A DNA stretch of 64,000 nt from Rusavskia elegans (taxonomy: Eukaryota > Ascomycota > Lecanoromycetes > Teloschistales > Teloschistaceae), in the NCBI GenBank assembly GCA_011316305.1, contig SAUG01000013.1:170614-234613 (forward strand), read 5' to 3'. The translations under genes and the position numbers were made by a program. The notes beneath the pieces were generated by a model. That model made no database searches. It saw nothing but the letters and a program-made list of their open reading frames with translations, and was not told the DNA's origin. This document shows, in pieces, positions 33,073-45,750 of the stretch (within the stretch, counting starts at the first letter, position 1; each line of letters begins with the position of its first letter).

Positions 33073-34356
33073 GGCACTCCTCTCTTCAAAGCCCTCAAGA
33101 TGGCGCTTATCAATGCCGGCACAGCCACCCACTGTGACTCTATTGGAAATACGAAAGCACTCATTCAGGCCAATTAATTGCGATATGGTGGCTTCGTCTT
33201 CTAGCACCTATTACTCTTGACGACACCTCCACCTTTCGGCAACTTCCGCCAATTTTTTTCCTTCCACTTCGTTCCGTTTCAATCGGCCCAACAGATTCAA
33301 CATTACTCAACACTTTTTCACCCATTTTCGCTTCGACGGGCACAAACAGCGATCTCTGTTGTCGTTCAGATGCTTCAGCAGGAATTGAGGGCAACAGGTT
33401 TGGGTAGAGACAGCATTCTTGTCTTGGATTGTGCCCTCAGTCAAGGGCCATCAAGATGCCAAGCCTTTACGTCGACTGTCTAGGACTGTCTTTCCAAACT
33501 TTTTCCATTCATTTCCTTCTTATCATGGCGGCTGTGAAAGGCAAGGCATGGAGACAGCCTAGTTTTGGGAAGGAAAAGGTTTGCAATCCCCAGGAAAATA
33601 CCCAACTCAGAAAAAATTCCATTCTTCGTCAAGGTCTCATGATCATTGATTGCTTTCATACTTGAGATGTACTATCGTGGTGCTGTCTGTTTGACCGCTC
33701 CCTCGTCGATCTATCTATACAGCTGCATTTCACTGTGGTCGAACATAGCGGAGTGGCAAATCGGTAAGCCAAATTTTTCAATCATATTTACCAAATTAAG
33801 CAATACTGTGTAACAACGAGCTGGAATCGATTACTCGGGAGCAACTCCCTTCTTCGAATCGCCAACCATTTTGTAATTCTTTGAGGATTGAATTCAAGCG
33901 GCAGGAACCGCGGGTATAGCAGGGTATACTGTTGTACATCGAGCTATTCTTAGCAAAAGTATCCCGCCGACTGTCGGGACTTTCAAAGCTCGCGTGTTCG
34001 CTTAAAGGGCCTACTTCGATGGACCCATCGCCTCGATGAATCTCCCTACAGCCCTACTAGTATCCGATCTAATCCTTTGATCCTTTGCAATCCAAGTACT
34101 ACTATACCCGAGGAATCGCACACGTCGGAAAAATGTTTCCGGGAGGCTACTATGGTTCGCGCAAAAACATTCCTTCGTAGATCCACAGAGGTGACGTCCA
34201 TTCAGGCGAGCCTCTCTCAGAACAAGAGGATCCTGACCGTCGGCAAACACTAGAAAACGTACAAAAGCCCGGATCAAAACCCCATAACAGATAGATTTCC
34301 TCCTTCAAAAGACTATCTCACACGATACAGCGCATCGAAATTCTCCATCCCGCAAT
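33073..34356. other. intergenic, no gene recognised
   Basis: Short frames only. Pyrimidine-rich stretches are seen at 33220-33330 and 34340-34420, the latter leading into the secreted-protein gene. No repeat or RNA gene was noticed. Confidence 0.45.
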
Positions 34357-34881
34357 ATGTTGTTCCTCGTCTCCACTCTCCTCTCTATACTCACCCTCCT
34401 CCCCATCGCCCTCTCCACCCCAATCGACAACCCCACCACCGACCTGACAACCCACCAGAACACCATCCCCGCCTATCCAGGCGTCGACAAAAATCGCAAA
34501 TGCTACAGCGGCTTTATCCCCTGGCGACAAATCAACACGCGCAACTGCATCAATGCCCTACACAAACTGCCCGCTCGCTCGCAAACCACCGGCGACTTCC
34601 ACACGGGCGGCCACTTTGACGCGTTCAAACTCCCCCTCAGTGGCAGACAAGGTGATTGCCTTGTCTCGGTTGAGTTGGTGGATGTCAATAAAGACGAGAA
34701 AAGCACGTGGGAAGTAGTGAATGAGGCGGCATCGAGTTTGATCTTTGGGTGTGCGGTTGATAAACGGAAGTATTGGGAAGGGCCGACGACGGGTGGGTCG
34801 TATCTTGTGGGGGATAACGAGGGGATCAAGGTTAAGGTGAAGAAGACGACACCGCCGAAATTGGATGCGTTGGAGTGGTGA
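34357..34881 (+). CDS. small secreted protein with four cysteines (effector-like candidate)
   Basis: An intronless frame of 174 aa. Residues 1-20 (MLFLVSTLLSILTLLPIALS) are a clear signal peptide. The mature part has four Cys (about 49, 64, 101, 132), enough for two disulphides, and segments DCLVSVELVD, TWEVVNEAASSLIFGCAV and GGSYLVGDNEGIKVKVKK. This order (DC-V-V-L, a W-x-V-x-x-AA-x-x-I/L-x-x-C helix, GG...GD strand) recalls a widespread family of small fungal secreted proteins of unknown function. It is probably extracellular, at the cell wall or host/competitor interface. Its position 4.5 kb from a RIP-mutated retrotransposon fits an accessory region. Strong CT-rich codon use in the first third may reflect high expression. 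Confidence 0.75.
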   Translation: MLFLVSTLLSILTLLPIALSTPIDNPTTDLTTHQNTIPAYPGVDKNRKCYSGFIPWRQINTRNCINALHKLPARSQTTGDFHTGGHFDAFKLPLSGRQGDCLVSVELVDVNKDEKSTWEVVNEAASSLIFGCAVDKRKYWEGPTTGGSYLVGDNEGIKVKVKKTTPPKLDALEW

Positions 34882-35273
34882 ATATTCTTGTGCTTGGTGG
34901 GGATGAAAGGGGGCGTTGTCGTCGTCGGAGGTTGAGGAGCGATCGGGGTAGATTACTTGGATCGATGCGGCCGTGTCTGAGGCCATACTCGAGAAGGCCA
35001 ATTGTTCCGAGAGTTACCAAGATCCTATCTCAAGGACTATATTGTCGTTGGTGGATGGCTCGTCGTATTCGTAGTTTGTCTGTTCCACGGAGGACGATGT
35101 AACGTCATCGGTTCTTTTTCATGTCATGGATTGCGTTCGAAGCCATAAAGCTCCATGCGATCTTATTAACCAGTTTCGTTCTCGGCACGTCCCAGACTCA
35201 GGACACGCACACACATTCACATGGTCAGGGCTCGGTCGATGTTGGATTGTATTCTATGAGTCGCCCCCCAAAC
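34882..35273. other. convergent intergenic spacer
   Basis: Between the 3' ends of the secreted-protein gene (plus) and the HET gene (minus). No coding potential is supported. Confidence 0.4.
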
Positions 35274-37205
35274 TTAGCCGTGAACGACCTTTACATCTTT
35301 CACTCCAGTACAAATTCTCTTAGTTCCACTCCCCCTCGCTTCTATCGACTCCACAGTCATCCGCGGATCAAGTGGATACTTTGTTTCCTCACCAGTCACG
35401 GAATGGACGTACCAATTATCAGGACCTGTCTCTGCTCCAGGATCTCTGATTATCCACCCTCGAGGTAGATTCCGCAGGGACTCCGTGGCCTCCATCTTAT
35501 AGGGGAGAGGACCTAGTAAGGCTTCATCTTGCATCAATCCATGGATGTAGCATTCGCCAACAACAGTATATGTTCCGTTTGTGGTTGGCCGGAGTACCAG
35601 TGGCGATCGGCACCCAAGTATTATACATATTTGATCCCCTGCCTTAGATGCCAAGGGGCCAAGGCCGACATATCCTTCTTGCGTAGTGACGAAGCATCTA
35701 CCCAGGGTAAAAATAAATACATTCTCTAAATAATTTTCGCAACTTCCGCTGTGCTCTCCAAAGTTGTGACAGATTTTACATACGTACGCTAAACTTTTAT
35801 CAAGGCTGGGCGCGGTGGTATCGGCCGTGGATTGAGGTTGGGCGAAGATGTTCCCAGTAAGTGTACGACAAAAGGCATCGTTCATGTCACTACCATCGAT
35901 GTACGGCTGGTGCGTATTGATGAAATTCGAGAACCTTTGGATCATTTGATGGATGTCCCTTGATATTGGTACATTTTGGATGTCAGCTGCAGGTATGCCC
36001 GACTGAGTACCAGTGATCGCTGCAGCTGATACACCAGTGGCCCGCAGTAGTCCAGCTGAGATGTGAACAGCTTTAGCTACGGATCGATTACCAGGGTTTC
36101 CAGCTAAAAGAATCAACTGGTGGACTCTCCGACTGGACCAGTCGGGTACCCAGGATGGGCTTTGTGGTGTATTTTCACTTAGCTCGCAGCAGGCCAAGAT
36201 ATCCAACGAACTTTGTCGATGCAGGTAAAGTAGTACAATGTTTTGAAAGACACTTGACGCTGGTTGCGTATATACTGGTTTTAAATCGAGGACGCAATCG
36301 CCACGGCTGATGATACCCAATAACGCGTATATCCTGTCCCTTGGGTCCGAAAATTGGCATCTGATTGTGGCTTCGATGTAACTGATAAGCCCTGCATCAA
36401 ATGGTTTCCGAGCGACCAGTCGGTGAACATTTGCCACTAACCGTGCGAGGTCCCCTCGGACTCTCTTCAAAGTGGAGTTCAGTATCAACTTACGCGCCAA
36501 GCAGAAGATTGCTTTACGAAAGTCATTCCAGGCCAATGTCTCATGACCGATATGTATCTCCGCTGTCCTAGACAAGAGGACTTCTTGCCAGATCCAGAGA
36601 CGCTTGAACCAGGGTGCTTGTAGCAGATTATAGAACGAACTCGAGGTCCTATTGTCGCACATCAAAGGGATCTGAGTGTTAGCCCAATTCCCATCCGCTG
36701 GGGTCGTAGGTGTCATCGTGAGTGTTTGCCAATCAATTTCAATCGTTGCGCTTATCCCACGGAGGAGTCTGACAGCGAAGGCACCATAGTCCATGGCTGG
36801 GCCAAGCCAAATGATGACTTGTCAAGTGGTATGATAGATATCATCCATTTTCTTCACTTGATGCCCACGCTCTTCCAGATTCTGCTGATCAATGCAGATC
36901 GCATCGATCCACAGCGTCCGAGAGAGATATGGTAGACGGAGATAACGCAAGGCTAGAGCAAGATATTGTGTGACCGGAAGAACTGCTTGGATGTTCGTCG
37001 ATGGATCCATGATTAAAATTTCGAAAGGGTTATCTTTAGAGCCCCAGGCGTAGGACAGTGCTTCGTATTGGCGATGACCATTATTGGTCAGATCTAGTGT
37101 TTCCAATGAAATATTGATGTCGTCGTCGAACAAGCCTGGCAGCAAGTTCATCAGCCTTGTCGTGCTAGCCAATGGATCCAAAGGTGCGTATGCGTAACGG
37201 GACAT
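35274..37205 (-). pseudogene. HET-domain (heterokaryon incompatibility) protein with in-frame TGA
   Basis: The frame from ATG 37205 to the stop at 35274 is continuous except for one TGA at 36824-36822; about 643 codons. The HET domain shows YEALSYAWGS, LRYLRLPYLSRTLWIDAICI, NLEERGHQVKKMDDIY, then (after the TGA, same frame) QVIIWLGPAMDYGAF and, further on, LLQAPWFKRLWIWQEVLLS and DPRDRIYALLGI. These are the three conserved HET blocks. The TGA falls one codon before QVIIWLGP, exactly where intact HET proteins have one ordinary residue, so this is a point nonsense change rather than an intron or indel. HET proteins trigger programmed cell death after non-self fusion. The C-terminus (about 35355-35470) carries a WW-like segment. 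Without readthrough only the first 127 residues are made. Confidence 0.8.
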
Positions 37206-37884
37206 GGTCACTTATGCATTTGTCTTATATACGGTCGTCAAGTTCAACCTCTGCTTCACCGGGAGCCAGCGATGCTGTGGTCGTGATGTATGTTGTAGTC
37301 GCAGTCCAGGCGGCAACCTCGTTGATGAGGCTGCATGCTGTGAGACATGGTTCAGGGCCGTTGCAGCCTTTGGTGCAGCTAGCGACGCCCCTTTTTCCCA
37401 GCCTTCAGATGTAAAAACAGGACTCAAATATTAGGGTTAGCTTCGGTAAATCTTCGGGGCTTAACGCGGAACTTGAAAGGCGGCGGCAGGGATACCTTAG
37501 CACAGTGAATTTGGATGGGCCCTCAGCAAATTTTCTGTATTCTTCCAGCAATATCTCATAATGCATGATTCAAAGTAGACTGGTCTTGCCAAAATTTTTC
37601 GATCTCTGCTGGAAGTATGATGTGCTCCATCCCAATAGCAATCGTCCAACAATAAGACGAAAGCCCGTGACAGCGACCGATGGCGGCTGGAGTCATATGG
37701 CTGGTAAGATTGTTTATCAGAGAGTTTATCTACATCGTATTATGAAGTCAATCATCAACATGCTGGTTATCAGTTCATACTGCTATATACTCCACCAGGC
37801 TTCATGTAGTCCACTGCGAATTTTAGACTCAACCACTGGGAAGCCGCTTTTGACCTCGGCCCTTAAGTTCCACGGATGGGCCTT
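37206..37884. other. intergenic, no gene recognised
   Basis: Upstream of the HET gene and downstream of the secreted-protein gene at 37885-38659. Short frames only; nothing further is supported. Confidence 0.4.
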
Positions 37885-38659
37885 CTAGTTGCTTAGACGA
37901 CCACCATAGATAAACTCGTCGAAGACAATGGCATTCTCTTGGCTTTCCTTGAGTTTGGATGTCGTGTTCAGGAGACGCAGCTCGATGGTGTTGATGCTAT
38001 TGAAATTGTCTCCTAAGTTGAACAGCTGCAGGCTGGAGGTTTTTCTGGACGTTGGGGTGAAGTGCCAAATGTCCTCGACGATGTAGTAGTTCGGCCCGGT
38101 TCCGACGACCTGAACGTAACACTCGACGGGGGCTGTGATCTTTTTCGTAGCTATGTTTGGTACATATCCGTCAGCAAGTGAGATTGATTCAGCAGACACC
38201 CTGTCGCCACTTACCCTTGTCTACGGTGACACACCCGAGGAAGGCGGATTCTGGATCGAGGATCCGAATCTCATCTCGATTGACAGTGAGGGTAGCACGG
38301 TTGGTCGGAATGTATGGGTTGATGGCAATCAAGGCGTTCGGGCCGGACGGAATGGTGAGAACCCCATTACCGGTGAAGTCTCGCACTTCATAGCCGGAGT
38401 ATTGGATCCCGAGATACGGGTTCGCGAAGGTGAGTGTCGTGCCCGAGGCAAGATTGTCGTACTGCGCACGGAGAGGCCATTGTCAGCAGATCGCACGTGA
38501 CCCCTCGCCTGCGGCATCTGTTCATAGTCTTGGAGGATTCAAGGCATGGAGACTAACGTCGGCAAAGTATAGGATGTCACAGGTGCGATAGCATTGTGCA
38601 GTAGCAAAGCCGGCGGCGAGGATAAGACATATGGCCTTGACGAGAATTGACGACAGCAT
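37885..38659 (-). CDS. secreted beta-rich protein of unknown family
   Basis: Three exons (38659-38558, 38461-38215, 38150-37885) splice in frame to 204 aa. MLSSILVKAICLILAAGFATAQC is a strong signal peptide. The mature chain reads CYRTCDILYFADYDNLASGT, then YLGIQYSGYEVRDFTGNGVL and PSGPNALIAINPYIPTNRAT. Later segments are ESAFLGCVTVDKATKKITAP, VECYVQVVGTGPNYYIVEDI and ENAIVFDEFIYGGRLSN at the C-terminus. The pattern (short Cys-rich start, F/Y-D-N/D-L-x-SG strand, Y-x-G, then beta strands ending in FDEF-YGG) resembles small fungal secreted beta-sandwich proteins, perhaps carbohydrate-binding; this is inference. The first donor (GTTAGT) is less usual. It lies 0.7 kb from the LTR element. Confidence 0.72.
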
Positions 38660-39329
38660 CGTAGATGGAGAGCTTACTTCTCTGGAAAAGAGATACTTTC
38701 TGATGTGATGAAATAGCTAGTCAAAGTGGTTCTAGAGGACGAGAGACTGAATGAGAAGGGGAAAAAAGAGTGATGGTATTCTGTATATGTACGCCGAGTC
38801 ACATGCTTGGAGCGCATGCAGTATCTAAAGGTAGCGCATCGTCCAACGCATCGTATGAAGCTTACTGCTGTAGTGGTGGTACACCTGACTTCTTTCAGTC
38901 TGTCAGTTCGTTGTTTTATTTTCGGAGCAATTCCGGGACTAGCTGCTCAGTATACGTTGTAGGCTTTCTTCTTCAGTCTTTATTCGTCGAGGCCATACCG
39001 GCATCTTGCGCTGAGAGCCTGAGAGGTGTGGAGGTTTAAGTGCAGGTGGGAATCGGCTGTTCTTGAGGAAGTTCTAGACTGGTGATCATTCATTTTGATT
39101 GGTTTTGCCGCAGCCATAGAGGCAGCCGTGTGCCACACGTAGGTTAGAGTCCAACCTTAATAGCTTACTTGAAGTGGAACCGATAAATGTAAACAGGATC
39201 TAAGGCAGGGAACGATCCAGAAGTGGGATGCTTTAACCTCTTTTCAGGCCTTTTTCGCGATCATTTTGTCAAGACCAGATCGCAGGGCGCTTGAGTTAGC
39301 CCAGAGAGGGATAGACGCGCACAAAACGG
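38660..39329. other. intergenic, left flank of the retrotransposon
   Basis: Promoter side of the secreted-protein gene, with normal base composition right up to the LTR. No additional gene. The 4-bp target duplication acgg occupies 39326-39329. Confidence 0.5.
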
Positions 39330-39451
39330 TGTAGTGCTATTATGGATGGTAGGCAGAATATACAGAATAAGGTGGATTGGATACTAAGTTCTAATATATA
39401 GAAATTCTGTCTAAATACGTTTAATTACGCTAATCCGATTTAGATTTAATA
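39330..39451 (-). repeat. left LTR (3' LTR of the element)
   Basis: This 122-bp repeat matches 50180-50301. Its outer half is unmutated while the inner half carries only C-to-T/G-to-A changes relative to the right copy. The end TGTAGTG is intact; the inner end has become ...AATA where the partner keeps ...AACA. Confidence 0.9.
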
Positions 39452-42400
39452 ATTCCTCTAGTATTTCTTTATTTCTAAATTTTTATTAAATAATCTATAA
39501 TATCTATAAGGGCCTAAATATATAATAAAGCTAAAAATTTTAATTAATTAGAAGAACTTTATCTGTACTATTCTAGATAATACTTTAAACCAGAATTAAC
39601 CGCTATTTTCTATACTATATTCGGAAAGAAAAGGAACTATAGAAAGTAAAATAAAAGACTATAGAAAATAATAAAAGAAATTTTATAATAGGAAAAGATT
39701 TAAACCAGGTTTTATTCGAATTATTTTATTTATATAGTTTTTAATAGTATATTAATAAAGTTAAAATACTAATCTTTTTTATAAATAGGTATAGTATATT
39801 ATAGGTCTTATTATAAGTTATCTAAAACGGTAATTACTAAATACTAATAGAAGTTATAAAATATTAATAGATAGAATATTCTATTCGTATAGTACTTTAT
39901 AATAGTTAATTAATTTCCGACTAGTTTTCGGTAATAATATTTAATATCTCTTTACTAGTAACGGTACTAGAATAGGTTAGTAAATCTATATTTTCTATAC
40001 TAGGTAGAGTTTCTTTAAATTATATATTATATAGATATAGTTTCGTAGTTACTACGGGCTCTTCTATATAGTTAATATTAATCTACTTTTTTAGAATCGT
40101 TATATTCTATTCGGGCGATTTATATAATAGTCTTTACTTTTAAATTTTAAATAGAATTACTTAACTGCTATTTATAACCTCAGGTTTATAATCGGAATCG
40201 TAAATCTAGTAGAAATATCGGGTAAAGTTATTATATACTAATAATAGCTTACTATCGTAGATCGGAAGTACTTTTTTTATAATAGTTTTAAATTAGGTAG
40301 GCTCGCGTAGAAGTCTATCTACTAGTATTAGAATCTAGAATTCGTTATTAGTAATATATTATTCGAATAGATATATTTCTATTATTAATCGGTTAATAGT
40401 ATATTTAAGCCCTTTATATTATTATAAAAGCTAGTTATATTCCCTATAAAATAGTTTCGTAGTCTTAATATTTCCGGCGTAAGTATTTATCGCGACTTTT
40501 TATATAAAATACTAAAGATCGATTAGAATTTATTTCTATATTTTAATTTTCTTTTCTTTTAATTTATATTCTTTTAATTCTAGTAGTTTCGTCGTTTAAA
40601 TATCGATTAATTTATTTATTATAGCTTCCGAAATCTTATAAATTTCCGGTAGATCTTTAACTAAATAATACTTTCCTTTACTATTTCTTTTATCTTTAAT
40701 TATCTTCGTATCTTTCTATCTAGGCCGATTTTTAATATTAAAGATATTTATATACTTCCGGTACCGGAAGAAATTTTTAATATTTTTTCCGTTAATTATA
40801 ACTTTAATCTATTTTTTATTCTAAGATTTTTTTTATTTACTCGATCTAATATATAGTAGAAGTCTGCTTTTATCTATCTTTTAAAATTCTATACTATTAG
40901 AGCTATATAGTATCTATCTAAATATAATATCTTTATATTTTTTAATATAATAATCTTATTATTAGTTAGAGCTAGTACTTTTATATTAATAGGGCTGATC
41001 TTTATTTTAATTATAGCCGCGCTTTTTAGGTTTGGTATCGATATTATTTTAGTTAATTTATCTTCTAATAATATTTATTTTTCCGGACTTGGTTCTTTCC
41101 GATATTTATTAGTATTTACTAGTCGGTCTAGAATAAATATTTCTAGTATAATTTTAGTTACTAGAGTAATTTTATTCTATATAATAGCTACTTCTATTTT
41201 TTTATTATCTCGAATAGCTATAGTTTAATTACGTTTCGCCGGTATATTTCCTAAAATGTCTATAATTTCTTTATTACTATTTATATAGCTATTTAATAGT
41301 AATCCTTTCTTTTATTTCTCTTTATTTTTTCTAATTATATCCTCGATTTTATTTATCCTATTACTTTATAGTAAATTCTAGATATCTTCTAATATCGCTT
41401 CGGTAATAAAATTTTATATTTTAATAAAGCGCGTTAATCTTATTCGGTATTATTATTTAAAGTCTATTTCTAGAAATTTTAAGTTAATTATACTATCCGA
41501 ATCGTATATCGGAATTTCGCTATTATTCGGTATTAGATAGCTATATAGATCGTATTACTAGTTCTAGTTAGAAGAGTTTATATTATTAGAAGCTTTATTA
41601 GATAATTTTTATTTAGTTAAGTCTATAGTAATATTTAGGAAGATTCTACTACTACTTTTATAGACGTAGATAGAAAAAGAAATAAAGTATAGCGAAAACT
41701 AGTAATAATTCTATAGACCGGTTATTATAATTTTTAACTCTTTTTTATTAATTCTATAATAATAAAGATTAAAATAGAAACTAATAATAATAAACGTTCT
41801 AAAGCTGGTTAAATTTAAAGTTATTAAAATTTAAAATTTTAAATTCGTTTAAATAAAGTAAACCGGTATTAATTTTTATAGAACTAGTAACTTTTATTAA
41901 TTTTTTAGAAATCGCTATCTATAAGTTCCTTAGTAGTATACTCCTTTTAAACTATTTATTAACTTTATTAGTTCTTTAAATACTATAGTTTTTATATTTC
42001 GCTTTCGTTCTTTTAACTAGATAAGATTCTTTATACGCCGATATCGTTTTTTTCTACTATACTAAAAGGTTATTTAGAAGGTAGTTATATATATCTAAAT
42101 AGATTAATACCTTTAGATTAATAATATATAAGATACGAAGATTCTATACTTTCTATCTATAAAGTACTATTTAGTAACCGTTTATCTAGTTATAGATAAA
42201 TCTATTTAAAATTCTAAAAATTCTAGTATTATAATCTATTTATATATTTTCCGCTTTATTCTATATCTTTTCTAAAATTCTAGAGTTCTAAAATTTCTAG
42301 GCTCGTTTATATAAAGGGCGTTATAGATAGTAATATATATTATATACCTATTTATTATATTTTTATTTATTTTTATTTTTAAAACTTTTAACTAAGTACT

Positions 42401-43199
42401 GAATCGGAACTTTAGATTTATAATAGAGAGAGCCGGAGACTAGCTTCCGTAAAGATATAATAGTACTGCTATAAACTTCGTTATAGATAGTAATATTAAT
42501 TTCGAATATTTACTAAATTAATATACTAAAAAGAGATTATAGAAAATATTTATAGAGGCTCTAAATTTAAATATATAATTTAATAAAGAAAATATCTTCG
42601 TTTATAATAGAGATTTAGGAAATTAATTTCTAAAAGTTATACGTTTTATATTTCTAATACTTCTAACTCTCTTTTTTATTATAGCTATTATTATTTATTA
42701 TATAGTCGTTTTCCTTTTAGATCTATTCCTCTATATCTTTAATATTCTATTTAAAATCTTCTATTTTTCGCTTTATCTATTTACGTATATCTACTTAAAC
42801 TTTAATATTAATCTATACTACGGATATTTATATATCTTCGTCTTTATTATCTATTTATTTTTTTTATCGATATAAAATAATATTATTAATATAGAACTTT
42901 TCCTTTAGCTTTTCTAAATATAAATCTTTAAACTAAACTAATTATTTATAATTCGATACTTTTATTACTATATATAGTTCTTCCTACTATAGTTCTAGTT
43001 TATACGATTTTTAGTTATTTTATATTAGTTTTCTAAATCGGACTAGATTACCTATTAAATACTTTCTTTTATTTCTAGCTATATTATCTATAAGTTCTTC
43101 CCCTATTATTAACCTTCTATCGACAGCCAGTCCTTTTATTTTATCGATTTTTACTATTTATATCTTATATATAGCCGTTTCTCTACTAAAATCTTCTAT

Positions 43200-43950
43200 A
43201 ATTACTACTATTATCTCTTTTATAATAGTTATAGCCCGAATAATAGAATCGAATTTATTAATTTCTAGCGCGTAGTATAGGTTAAAATCTAGTAGTAATT
43301 CTACGGGCAAGAATCCGAATATCTTTATAAACCGGATATTAATCGAATTAATAACTCTAGCGAAAATCGTATTCTAATCGAAAATAAAGCCTAGATAATA
43401 CTAAAAGACAGCCTTTATAACCTTTAGAACTAGCTAGATATATCTTTCTATAAGACTAATAGATTATAGATAATAGCCAGGTCTAAAAATTTACTTTATT
43501 CCTATAGTTTTACTAGCTAGTATAGAGTTTTCTTTAAAGTAACTTCCGTTATTATAATACTAATACCGAGGCTATCTAAATAGTTTTATTATTTAGTATT
43601 AAATAATATCTATAGTATTAGTAGTAGTTACGTTTACTATATTATTTCCGAAGAGATATCGAGTTATATAGTTAATTTAAATATAGATAAACCGTACTCC
43701 GCTCTTTATAATTAAAGTAAAAGGTTTAATATAATCGATTCCTATTAAATCTATTAATTATAGCGATACTACCGGTAAAAGCCTTTAGATAAATCTAAAA
43801 GGGCCTAATATTTGATACTGTAGGTATATTATATAGTATTTAATAATATCTCGATATTATATCGGCTAGAAGAATTTCTCTATTATTTATTAAAATATAA
43901 TATTCTATATAAAATATCTATATATATTATAAAGGAACTTTAACGTATAG
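43200..43950 (-). pseudogene. integrase remnant of the Gypsy element
   Basis: On the minus strand, fragments resemble a retroviral-type integrase core: GIDYI-PFTLIIKSGVRFIYI, INYITRYLFGNNIVN and, about 60 codons later, YYNNGSYFKENS. These correspond to the first catalytic Asp block and the DNGSHF-like second block with the Asp mutated. Stops occur throughout. Just downstream (about 43.0-43.1 kb) KYLIGDLVRFRK resembles the post-core basic region. Confidence 0.7.
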
Positions 43951-44349
43951 AAAATTTATAGTTTATAGATATATTTATTTAGTTTACCGTTGCTTTTTTT
44001 ATATACGAAAATACGAATTTATTTATATTTAATAAAAATATATCTTTCGGTTTTTTTATTAATAACTTTTAAGGTCGCTTTAGTAATTAGGTTCCTTTAT
44101 TAGATTTATTATTTAAGATTTTCTAGATCTTTTATTTTAAATTCTATAATCGCGATATATTATAGATCTAATAGCTATTCTTTTTAGATAATCGTCTATT
44201 TTTTACTTTTACCGTTAGAAGAATATTAGGACTTTTCCGGCGGAAAAGACGTAGATATAAAGATTTTATATATATAATTACTATCTATAATATTTAGTAT
44301 CGGACTATACGTCCTTTTATTATTTATATTATTCTTTTCTATTTTAAAT

Positions 44350-45750
44350 ACTATTATTTTAGCTTTAAATTTATTAGAAAATATTACCGAATAACTAGTA
44401 TATTTTAATAGTCCGTCTATAAATATAATATCTTTTCTAGATATATAGTAGATATCGAGGTCGTATTCTAATAGAGCTAGCTACTATCGCGTAATCCTAC
44501 TAATAATATTCTCTAATTTAAATATTTTAAATAGAGTCTAATAGTCTATATATAGTTTTATCGGAAACGGAAATCTTTTAAATAACTATCTAGCCTTTTA
44601 AAAAGCTTTAATAATAGCTAATTACTTTTTTTTAATAGTATAGTATCGCGTTTATATATCCGTAAATTTAAAGGATATAAATATAACTATTTCTATTTTT
44701 TTAATTATATCTTTAATTATTACCGTTTCTAGTTATTTTCCTTTTAACTAAAATAATATAGTACTAGTACCAGTCTTCGACGCGTTAATTAATAGATAGT
44801 ATTAAATTTTATTATTACTATTTATAAATACTATAGTAGCGACTATATCTTTAATCGCCTAAAATATCTATTTATAATTATTTATCTATTTAAAGTTTAC
44901 TAACGTCTTTCGAATTATTTATTTACTATTAATTTTAGTAGTAACTGCTTCTTCGATAATTATTATTTTAAAAAAGATAATTTTATCGGTCCTTCCCGGA
45001 ATATATAGTTAAAGGAATAGAAATCTATTATAAAACCGGATTAATTCCTTTTTAGATATTAGAATAGACTAGTTTTAAAATATACGTATTTTATTTTTAG
45101 AAAGCCGGAGCTTATAAAAATCTTTCTAGTATCCGAAAATTTCTACTTTCTTTATAAAAAAGTAGTATTTAATTAGGTTTAGCGTTAACTTAGCCTATAA
45201 AATCTACGGAAAGTAGTATTTATAAAAGAAAGTAATAAAATCTTCGAAGGATATTGCTCCTCCTATATTATCGTCTATAAAATATTTAAAAACGGCTTTT
45301 CCTAGTATTATATTAGATAGAGCGGGTTCCGGTTAGAATTTAAAAAAATTTAAAATAACTATATCTTTTAGCTGTAAATATATAGTTAGGCCGCCTATAT
45401 ATTTTTAGCCTATAATTAAATAGTAGTATTATTTTAAAGTATAGAAAATTTCTAATTTATATATATATAGAAGAAATAGTTTAACCGTTTAGTAGCCGTT
45501 CAATCTATCGTATTTAAATATTATAGTTATCTATAGTTATAAAATTATCTATAAAATAGGTTCGATTTTCTTTATCGAATAATTAAATTTAACTATAATA
45601 TTATTAATTATATAAAATATATATACTATTCGTAAACTACTATCTAGCTTTTTTATAAATTTTATATATACGGTTTAAAATAATTCGTACTATATAATAA
45701 TTTCTACTACTAGTACGATAAATTTTAGAAAATTATCTTTCTATTATTTT
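44350..45750 (-). pseudogene. reverse transcriptase and RNase H remnant of the Gypsy element
   Basis: The minus strand gives, near 45245-45283, a catalytic-loop block YVDDNIGGAISFEDF, then FYKYYFP, FFIKKVEIFGY and YIPGR, the order seen in Ty3/Gypsy reverse transcriptase and its connection. At 44.35-44.75 kb come FPFPIKLYIDY-TLFKIFKLEN, ISRITR and a DIYYISRKDI-like end, matching Gypsy RNase H (the Y-TDH-ALK-F and IYY-PGKDN-ADGLSR blocks). Many codons are stops or changed by C-to-T/G-to-A mutation, so it is non-functional. Confidence 0.8.
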
